A stretch of 8,964 nucleotides of DNA, from assembly GCA_963169595.1 (NCBI GenBank), contig CAUJFM010000046.1, positions 1-8,964 of the forward strand. Reading direction: 5' to 3'. The translations under genes were made by a program, and so were the position numbers. This stretch comes from Bacteroidota bacterium. GTDB lineage: Bacteria; Bacteroidota; Bacteroidia; Flavobacteriales_F; PHOS-HE28. Under the pieces are notes generated by a model. The model searched no databases and was not told where the DNA came from. It was given only the letters and a program-made list of their open reading frames with translations. Of the stretch, positions 1 to 5,742 are shown piece after piece (within the stretch, counting starts at the first letter, position 1; every line of letters starts with the position of its first letter).

Positions 1-653
1 CGTCTTCGCGAAGGCATGGCCATGGCGCCAAGGGCGACAAACTGCCCAAGGGGTGGAGGTGGGTGAGCTTGGGGGAGGCGTTTGAGTTTCGGAATGGGTA
101 CAACACGAGCAAAGAGTTCTACGGTTCCGGGGTTCCCTTCGTGAACGTGCTCGACGTGATCACACACCGGAAACTCACCCCTGAGCGCATCAAAGGGAAA
201 GTGCAGATCCCCGATGAAGCATGGGCGGTGAACGATGTCCGCAAAGGCGACCTGCTATTCAACCGCACCTCTGAGATCACTGCAGAGGTTGGCCTGGGAT
301 CCGTTTACATCGGTGATGAGGTGGTGACTTTCGGCGGCTTCGTGATCCGCGGCAGACCGCTGAAGGAGGTCTTCGACAATGACTATCTCGCCTACGCCAT
401 CCGACATGCCAGTCTTCGGAAACAGATCACATCGATGGGAAGAGGCGCCATCCGAAGCAACAACGGACAAAGCGACCTGCTGGACGTAAGGATCATGCTT
501 CCCCTCGACGCTGATCAGCGAACGATCGGCCGGACGCTGACATCCATGGATGATGAAATCGACCTCCTGCGCACGAAACTCGCGCAGCTTCACGAGCAGA
601 AGCGCGGGCTGATGCAACGGCTGTTGGCGGGCGGAAAATGGATCAGGCAATGA
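1..653 (+). CDS. hsdS: Type I restriction-modification specificity subunit HsdS, C-terminal part (5' end outside window)
   Basis: HsdS is the DNA-recognition subunit of a type I RM complex; it binds two HsdM subunits and sets the target sequence for methylation and for HsdR. The reading frame is open from base 3 with no stop, so the gene starts left of the window; 216 residues are visible. Just before a GTG at 63 the frame encodes LPKGWRWVSLGE, the usual opening of a target-recognition domain, so that GTG is internal and not the start. The visible part is one recognition domain (about 160 residues) followed by the conserved C-terminal helix with the pattern DDEIDLLRTKLAQLHEQKRGLMQRLL, cited here only in pieces: DDEIDLL and QKRGLMQRLLAG. 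That helix spaces the two recognition domains in the family. The stop overlaps the next gene. No inverted repeats or recombinase suggest phase variation in the visible part. Family identification is firm; the target sequence cannot be read from it. Confidence 0.93.
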   Translation, partial: SSRRHGHGAKGDKLPKGWRWVSLGEAFEFRNGYNTSKEFYGSGVPFVNVLDVITHRKLTPERIKGKVQIPDEAWAVNDVRKGDLLFNRTSEITAEVGLGSVYIGDEVVTFGGFVIRGRPLKEVFDNDYLAYAIRHASLRKQITSMGRGAIRSNNGQSDLLDVRIMLPLDADQRTIGRTLTSMDDEIDLLRTKLAQLHEQKRGLMQRLLAGGKWIRQ

Positions 654-1309
654 GTTTAATCATGTGCGTTATCGCAGACGTTCCGTCCTGGACCGACAAG
701 GCTCTGGCCATCGCGGCGCTGATCGCCGTACCCGGTGCGATCGCGGCATTCTTCGTTCTGTTCAAACGCGATGAGCAGAAGCAGGCGATGATCCACGAAC
801 TGCAACAACAGACGGTGGGCCTTTCAGCTCAAACCAGGGGACTCAATGCACAGGTGTTCCAGTTGGGGAAAATCCATCAGGCGATCGCGGAAGGCATCGC
901 GGTGATGACCCATGATGTACAGATACAGGAGAAGAACCGGCGGAACGAATTGCGACCGTACCTGGTCCTCGGTAAAGTGAAACCTGCGGAGTATGGCCAG
1001 GGCATCCAATATCTCTTCTTCAACAAGGGTGGTAGTGCGGAGGAGGTATACCTTCAGGATTTCCACGGGGAAGGAACGCACTACCAGGCGCAGTTCAGGG
1101 CGGAGAAGGGGCAGCACATTGTAGTTGAGCTTTATCAGCCAAAGCCGTTCCTTCAAGAATGGAGATTCGAATTCCATTACACGGACGCGGACGAGGTGCC
1201 CTACAAGCAGATCATACAGCGCAAGAAGGAGCACGCCTTCGAACCGGACGTGAGCCCACCCATACGCCGGGATGTTGAAGATGCATCCGCTTACACTACC
1301 GCACCATGA
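650..1309 (+). CDS. Membrane-anchored coiled-coil protein of unknown function inside the RM operon
   Basis: I do not recognise a named family. From the ATG at 650 the product is 219 residues. An N-terminal hydrophobic stretch (DKALAIAALIAV through AAFFVLF, about residues 17-39) is followed by KR, so one membrane helix is likely, with the bulk probably cytoplasmic by the positive-inside rule. A polar, Gln-rich segment (about residues 45-100) looks like a coiled coil. The rest is a beta-rich domain starting near ELRPYLVLGKV and containing LFFNKGGSAEEV, a pattern seen in many uncharacterised membrane-tethered proteins. I chose 650 because it forms an ATGA overlap with the hsdS stop, matching the ATGA at this gene's own 3' end (1306-1309). 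An in-frame ATG at 638 would add four residues and is a real alternative. The position between hsdS and hsdR suggests a role with the RM complex; that is inference. Confidence 0.8.
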   Translation: MSLIMCVIADVPSWTDKALAIAALIAVPGAIAAFFVLFKRDEQKQAMIHELQQQTVGLSAQTRGLNAQVFQLGKIHQAIAEGIAVMTHDVQIQEKNRRNELRPYLVLGKVKPAEYGQGIQYLFFNKGGSAEEVYLQDFHGEGTHYQAQFRAEKGQHIVVELYQPKPFLQEWRFEFHYTDADEVPYKQIIQRKKEHAFEPDVSPPIRRDVEDASAYTTAP

Positions 1310-1794
1310 CCGATAGCGAAGCCCTGGCCGAGCTCGAGCGCCTGCTCACCGCCTCCGGCGAGCACGAGGTGCTGGAGTTCAAGACCGCCACCGAGGCGGA
1401 GATCGCACACCTGCGTACACGCAAACTGATCGAAGGCCGCAAGCCCAATGTGTACTTCTCGCTCATCGTTGCACAGAAGATCCAGCGCAAGGCGGAATAC
1501 ACCAAGAACAAGGGTTTCGACAAGCAATACTACCTCGACCTGGTCCGGAACGCCTTGACGCAGCATGGTCACATGGAGCGCACGGAGATCGATGACCTGC
1601 TGTTGTCCAAGTTGCCGGACCACCTGGACAGGAAACAGAAGAAGGTGAAGGTCAGCAACCTGTTGACCCAACTCCGCAAGCGTGGTGTGATCCGGAACCA
1701 TGGATCGGACAGCAAGTCGCGTTGGATGCTCTGCGCAGCCGATGGGACATCTGCTCAACCTTCGGGAACGAAAAGAGCGATCAAAAAGAGATGA
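1306..1794 (+). CDS. Short AlbA_2/Schlafen-like protein, apparently internally deleted (C-terminal winged-helix module kept)
   Basis: The product is 162 residues. Its first 28 residues (ending EVLEFKTA) resemble the start of an AlbA_2 (Schlafen-type, 'RecG-like ATP-binding') domain, whose early hallmark is an E-F-K motif. From about residue 30 the sequence jumps to what I recognise as the C-terminal end of the same family: LRTRKLIEGRKPN, AEYTKNKGFDKQYY, then a winged-helix segment with KLPDHLDRKQKK and NLLTQLRKRGVI, ending GSDSKSRWML. Full-length relatives beside Bacteroidota type I RM genes are, from memory, several hundred residues long. The nucleotide-binding-like middle is therefore missing while the frame stays open. 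The start overlaps the previous stop (ATGA). The C-terminal tail (TKRAIKKR) is very basic. It could be a decayed remnant or a streamlined DNA-binding regulator; the clean frame slightly favours a translated product. The family call is by eye. Confidence 0.72.
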   Translation: MTDSEALAELERLLTASGEHEVLEFKTATEAEIAHLRTRKLIEGRKPNVYFSLIVAQKIQRKAEYTKNKGFDKQYYLDLVRNALTQHGHMERTEIDDLLLSKLPDHLDRKQKKVKVSNLLTQLRKRGVIRNHGSDSKSRWMLCAADGTSAQPSGTKRAIKKR

Positions 1795-1877
1795 GCCCCA
1801 AAGCACAAAGAGGCACGGTCGCAACCTGCTGAACCACAGTTATTTCACCCTGACGCATAAAAAGAGATCAAAAAGAG
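1780..1877 (+). repeat. Imperfect direct repeat flanking the gap before hsdR
   Basis: The 11-base string ATCAAAAAGAG occurs at 1780-1790 and again at 1867-1877. Both copies are preceded by an AAAAGAG-like string (AAAAGAGCG at 1771; AAAAAGAG at 1859). The first copy encodes the basic end of the AlbA_2-type protein; the second lies 20 bases before the hsdR start. This could be a small duplication or coincidence in a purine-rich stretch. Confidence 0.45.
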
Positions 1878-1896
1878 TTTCATAAGAGAAAACCCC
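1795..1896 (+). promoter_or_regulatory. AT-rich leader before hsdR, possible promoter and ribosome-loading region
   Basis: This 102-base gap is the only sizeable break inside the RM operon. Its second half (about 1838-1892) is markedly richer in A and T than the genes around it. The bases just before the hsdR ATG (CATAAGAGAAAACCCC) are purine-rich but hold no strong Shine-Dalgarno, as is common in Bacteroidota. I could not find a convincing Bacteroidota promoter (TTG near -33 with TAnnTTTG near -7). Independent expression of hsdR, which would let restriction lag behind modification, is plausible but not shown. Confidence 0.3.
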
Positions 1897-4800
1897 ATGC
1901 CCTCCTTCGCCGAATACCCCGACAGTCACTTGCCCGCGCTGCGCTTCCTGCGGCGGCTGGGCTACCATTGGCTCCCGCGCGAGGAGGCCGTGCGCCAACG
2001 CGGCGGCCTGCTGGGCCAGGTGGTGCTGGTGGAGGTGCTGCGCGAGCGCCTCAAGGCCATCAACCGCTTTTCCTACAAGGGGCAGGAATATCCCTTCAGT
2101 CCGCAGAGCATCAACGCGGCCATCATGGCCCTGCAGCGTGTGCCCGATGAAGGGCTGGTGCAGACCAACGAGAAGGTGTACGACCTGCTCACCTTGGGAA
2201 AGAGCTTTACCGAGCACGTCGCCGGCGACCAGAAGGCCTTCACCCTGCGCTACATCGATTGGGAAAAGCCGGAGCGCAACGTGTACCACGTCACCGACGA
2301 GTACATCGTGGAGGGCGTGCATGCCACGCGCCGGCCGGACCTGGTGCTCTTCGTGAACGGCATTCCCTTCTGTGTGATCCAATGCAAGCGCCGCGACCAG
2401 GAGGACAGCACGGACGAGGCCGTGAGCCAGCACATCCGCGATCAGCGCCGCGAGGAGGGCGTACCGCGCCTGTACCACTACGCGCAACTGCTTATCGCCG
2501 CGCAGCCCAATGAAGCGCGCTACGCCTGCACAGGTACCCTGCCCAAATTCTGGAGCGCCTGGAAGGAGGACGTGGAGCGCAACGTGACGGATCTGCTCGC
2601 GAAGCCGCACGAGGATCTCCCGCGCGAAGACCGCCTGCCCACCGAGCAGGACCGTGCGCTGTACGCCCTGTGCCGTCCCGAGCGCCTGATGGACCTGGCG
2701 TATCGCTTCTCGGTCTTCGATGCGGGCGTGCGCAAGGTGGCGCGCTACCAACAATACTTCGCTGTGCAGGACACGCTGGAACGCGTGCGGCAGCTGGATG
2801 CGAACGGCAAGCGGCGCGGCGGCGTGATCTGGCACACGCAGGGCAGCGGCAAGAGCCTCACCATGGTGATGCTGAGCAAGGCGCTGGCGTTGGACAAGGC
2901 CATCGCCGACCCGCGCGTGGTGCTGGTGACCGACCGCGTGGACCTGGACCGCCAGATCCACAAGACTTTTCTCAATTGCGGCAAGAAGGTGGAGAAGTCG
3001 CAGAGCAGCAGCGACCTGATCCGCCTGCTGAAGGACAAGGGCGTGCCCGTGATCACCACCGTGGTGAACAAGTTCCAGGGGGCCATGAAGCGCCGGGGTT
3101 TCAAGGAAGAGAGCACCGATGTGTTCGTGCTGGTGGACGAGAGCCACCGCAGCCAGTACGGCATGAACTACCAGGCCATGCACAAGCTGCTGCCCAACGG
3201 CTGCTACATCGGCTTCACCGGCACGCCCGTGCTGAACAAGGACAAGAACACGGTGAAGCAGTTCGGCGGCTTCATCCGGCCCTACACCATGCGGCAGGCC
3301 GTGGCGGACAAGGCGGTGGTGCCCCTGCTCTACGAAGGCCGCAGCCCGCAGCTCTATGCGAAACTGCAGGAGTTGGACCGCGACTTCTTCCGTCAGTTCG
3401 GCTTCCTGCCCGAAGAGGTGCAGAGCGCATTGAAGAACCGTTCACGCGGCATCGGCAAGCTCTTCAGTGCGGAACAGGTGGTGAAGGAAGTGGCCTACGA
3501 CATCAACAAGCACTATTGCGAAACCTGGCAGGGCACGGGCCTGAAAGCGCAGCTCGCCGTGCCCACCATCGACACGGCCATCCGCTACCAACGCTTCTTC
3601 GAGGAACAGCCCGATCCGGCACTCCGGCTGAACAGCAAGGTGGTCTTCACGCCGCCCGATACGCGGGAGGACAACGACGACATCTGGAGCGAGGCCACGG
3701 GGAACGCTCGCGCCTACTGGCAAGCCATCGTGGAGCAGTACGGCGACCAGACCACCTACGAGACCTGGGTCACGGACAAGTTCAAGAGCACCTCTCGCGA
3801 GGTGGAGCTCTTGATCGTGGTGAGCAAGTACCTCACGGGCTTCGATGCCGAGCGCAACACGGTGCTCTACCTGGCCAAGCCGCTGCATGGCCACGACCTG
3901 CTGCAGGCCATCGCCCGCGTGAACCGCCTCTTCGAAGGCAAGGAATTCGGTTACGTGATCGACTACGTCGGGCTGCTGGGCAAGCTCGATCAGGCGCTCA
4001 CCTTCTATGATGCGCTCGCCGGTTTCGATGAAGAGGACCTGCTGGGCACGGTGCGTAACGTGGACGAGGAGCTCGCCAAGCTGCCCGATGCGCACGCTGC
4101 GGTGTGGGCCCTGTTCAATGGCGTGGACCGCATCGACAACGAAGCCCTGCAACGCCACCTCGCTCCCGCCGATCGCCGCGACCAGTTCCGCGAACGGCTG
4201 AGCGTGTTCGCCCGGCTGCTTCATCTGGCTTTGGGCACGGCTGGACTGTATGCGCGATACGACGAACGCCGGGTGGACCAGTGGCGCAAGGACCTCAAGC
4301 TCTTCGAATCCCTTCGCACCGCCGCCATGGCGCGATATGCCGACGACCATGTGAACTACCGCGAATACGATGGCCGCATCCGCAAGCTGCTGGACACGCA
4401 CATCGGTGCGAACGACGTACAACCTGTAACCCCCCTGGTGAACATCTTCAATGAGAACATGGTGGCCGATGCTTTGGCCCACTATGGCGAAGACAAGCAG
4501 AGCGTGGCCGCGAAGGCCGACACCATCGCCCACAACCTGAAGCGCAGCATCACCGAGAACATGGAGAAGGACGAGAGCTTCTACAAGCCCTTCAGCAAGA
4601 TGGTGGAAGAAACGATCGCGACGTTCCATCAGGGCCGCATCGATGAGCGGGAATACCTGCAACGGGTGCTGGGCATCCAGCGTGATCTGGAGAGCGGCGA
4701 GACCAGCGGTATGCCTGCCGGTGTTCAAGGCAGGCCCGAGGCACGCGCCTTCTTCGGCGTGCTGAAGGATACGCTCGTTCCCGTAGGCGATGCAACGGCA

Positions 4801-5022
4801 TGGGCGGATCGGCTGGGCGGCATCGCGCTGGAGGTGGATGCCTTGATCCGCGCGCAGCTCATCCGCGATTGGCACCGCAACCTGGATGTACAGCGCGCCA
4901 TGGAGAACGTGGTGGAGGACCTGCTGATCCAGCATCCGGAGCTCTTCGGCGGCACGGTGGACTACAACAAGCTGGATGCAGTGCTCCTGCGCTGCATGCA
5001 GGTGGCCCGCGCCAACTACTGA
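1897..5022 (+). CDS. hsdR: Type I restriction endonuclease subunit HsdR
   Basis: HsdR is the ATP-driven translocase and nuclease subunit; with HsdM and HsdS it pulls DNA from an unmethylated target and cuts it. At 1041 residues it is full length for the family. Order: an N-terminal PD-(D/E)xK-type nuclease (PDLVLFV at 147-153, VIQCK at 160-164); Walker A TQGSGKS at 314-320 with K319; the DEAD-box-like motif II VDESH at 413-417; TGTP at 441-444; a second RecA-like lobe with LTGFDAERN near 646-654 and motif VI QAIARVNR at 670-677; then a helical C-terminal region that docks on the methylase. The catalytic site reads D148, Q162, K164, with Gln where most HsdR have Glu. In the downstream SQHIRDQ (177-183) an Asp stands where the QxxxY motif has Tyr. 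Codons are strongly G/C-ending. The stop overlaps the next start (TGATG at 5020-5024), so the two are likely translated together. Confidence 0.97.
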   Translation: MPSFAEYPDSHLPALRFLRRLGYHWLPREEAVRQRGGLLGQVVLVEVLRERLKAINRFSYKGQEYPFSPQSINAAIMALQRVPDEGLVQTNEKVYDLLTLGKSFTEHVAGDQKAFTLRYIDWEKPERNVYHVTDEYIVEGVHATRRPDLVLFVNGIPFCVIQCKRRDQEDSTDEAVSQHIRDQRREEGVPRLYHYAQLLIAAQPNEARYACTGTLPKFWSAWKEDVERNVTDLLAKPHEDLPREDRLPTEQDRALYALCRPERLMDLAYRFSVFDAGVRKVARYQQYFAVQDTLERVRQLDANGKRRGGVIWHTQGSGKSLTMVMLSKALALDKAIADPRVVLVTDRVDLDRQIHKTFLNCGKKVEKSQSSSDLIRLLKDKGVPVITTVVNKFQGAMKRRGFKEESTDVFVLVDESHRSQYGMNYQAMHKLLPNGCYIGFTGTPVLNKDKNTVKQFGGFIRPYTMRQAVADKAVVPLLYEGRSPQLYAKLQELDRDFFRQFGFLPEEVQSALKNRSRGIGKLFSAEQVVKEVAYDINKHYCETWQGTGLKAQLAVPTIDTAIRYQRFFEEQPDPALRLNSKVVFTPPDTREDNDDIWSEATGNARAYWQAIVEQYGDQTTYETWVTDKFKSTSREVELLIVVSKYLTGFDAERNTVLYLAKPLHGHDLLQAIARVNRLFEGKEFGYVIDYVGLLGKLDQALTFYDALAGFDEEDLLGTVRNVDEELAKLPDAHAAVWALFNGVDRIDNEALQRHLAPADRRDQFRERLSVFARLLHLALGTAGLYARYDERRVDQWRKDLKLFESLRTAAMARYADDHVNYREYDGRIRKLLDTHIGANDVQPVTPLVNIFNENMVADALAHYGEDKQSVAAKADTIAHNLKRSITENMEKDESFYKPFSKMVEETIATFHQGRIDEREYLQRVLGIQRDLESGETSGMPAGVQGRPEARAFFGVLKDTLVPVGDATAWADRLGGIALEVDALIRAQLIRDWHRNLDVQRAMENVVEDLLIQHPELFGGTVDYNKLDAVLLRCMQVARANY
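4713..4735. repeat. Perfect 7-bp inverted repeat inside hsdR
   Basis: GCCTGCC (4713-4719) and GGCAGGC (4729-4735) are perfect reverse complements around a 9-base loop. The element lies in frame and encodes a Gly/Pro-containing linker (GMPAGVQGRPEA, residues 938-949) in the helical C-terminal part of HsdR. GCCTGCC/GGCAGGC hairpins resemble small palindromes scattered in some Bacteroidota genomes, so this may be a mobile palindrome fixed in the gene. That is inference. Confidence 0.5.
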
Positions 5023-5726
5023 TGACGGGCATCGCACAATACGGCACCACGCTGATCCCGTACACGGTGCAGTACCGTGTACGTCGCACGCTGGGCATTG
5101 AAGTGCATCCGGACCGTAGTGTAGTGGTCCTTGCGCCGACGGGTATCCATCCGGATCTGATCCGTCAGCGCGTGATGCGACGGGGCGCGTGGATCACCCG
5201 TCAGCAGCGGTACTTCGACCGCTTTCTGCCCAGTCGCCCGGTTCGGGAAGGGATCGCGGGGGAGACCTGGCTCTACCTCGGTCGGCGGCACATGCTCCGT
5301 CTGCGAAAGGCGACGCGGCCTACCGTGAAGCTCACACGCGGAGCATTGGTCGTTCACCTGCCTGACCCGACCGACCGAGCCCATGTGAAGCGCTTGCTCG
5401 CGGCCTGGTATCATGCGCATTCGCGCGAACGGTTCGCCCATGAAGTGTTGAAGGCATTGGACCTGCTGCGCACACGTCACCCCGTGCGCACACCCAAATT
5501 GAGCTATCGCACCATGGCACGGCGCTGGGGCAGTTGCACGGCATCCGGAACCCTGGCCTTGAACCCGGACCTGATCCAGGCACCGGTGATGTGCATCCGG
5601 TATGTCGTCCTGCACGAACTCTGTCACCTTGTACATCACCATCACGGGAAGGAGTTCTTCGCACTCCTGGGACAAGTGATGCCTGACTGGCGAAGGTGGA
5701 AGGAGCGGTTGGAAAAGAACGGTTGA
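5022..5726 (+). CDS. YgjP-like (DUF45, M48-type) zinc metallopeptidase next to hsdR
   Basis: This 234-residue protein belongs to the YgjP/DUF45 group of predicted zinc metallopeptidases. It shows the family signatures in order: RRTLGIEVHPD near residues 21-31, RWGSC at 168-172, LALNPDLIQAP, and the zinc motif HELCH at 198-202 (HExxH, catalytic Glu E199), followed by HHHHGKEF with further His and Glu that can complete the metal site, and MPDW near the end. There is no signal peptide, so it should act in the cytoplasm. I chose 5022 because it overlaps the hsdR stop (TGATG); an in-frame ATG at 4800 lies deep in hsdR, and the residues it would add look like shadow translation. Genes of this family often follow hsdR. 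Their substrate is not established; control of restriction by breaking down HsdR is a natural guess only. Sixteen bases separate it from the next gene. Confidence 0.93.
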   Translation: MTGIAQYGTTLIPYTVQYRVRRTLGIEVHPDRSVVVLAPTGIHPDLIRQRVMRRGAWITRQQRYFDRFLPSRPVREGIAGETWLYLGRRHMLRLRKATRPTVKLTRGALVVHLPDPTDRAHVKRLLAAWYHAHSRERFAHEVLKALDLLRTRHPVRTPKLSYRTMARRWGSCTASGTLALNPDLIQAPVMCIRYVVLHELCHLVHHHHGKEFFALLGQVMPDWRRWKERLEKNG

Positions 5727-5742
5727 ACAGACCCCATAGGTC

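Noticed and set aside
63..65. GTG as the start of hsdS
   Set aside because: The frame is open to the left edge and the conserved LPKGW immediately precedes it, so it is an internal Val.
1700..1885. 61-codon plus-strand frame running past the AlbA_2-type stop
   Set aside because: It is short, overlaps a better supported gene, and its basic tail comes from the purine-rich direct repeats.
1840..3183. 447-codon open frame on the minus strand
   Set aside because: It lies wholly opposite hsdR and its leader, and its product is a low-complexity His/Ala/Leu/Val-rich string typical of a shadow frame in GC-rich DNA.
2670..4010. 446-codon plus-strand frame overlapping hsdR
   Set aside because: It is in another frame inside hsdR with Arg/Gly/Ala/Pro-rich composition and no motif.
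4800..5021. Longer N-terminus for the metallopeptidase from ATG 4800
   Set aside because: The extra residues overlap hsdR, have shadow-like composition and precede the family's conserved start; ATG 5022 fits the TGATG junction.
3442..5037. 531-codon open frame on the minus strand
   Set aside because: It is opposite hsdR helicase and C-terminal coding sequence, with no recognisable domain; hsdR motifs on the plus strand explain the region.
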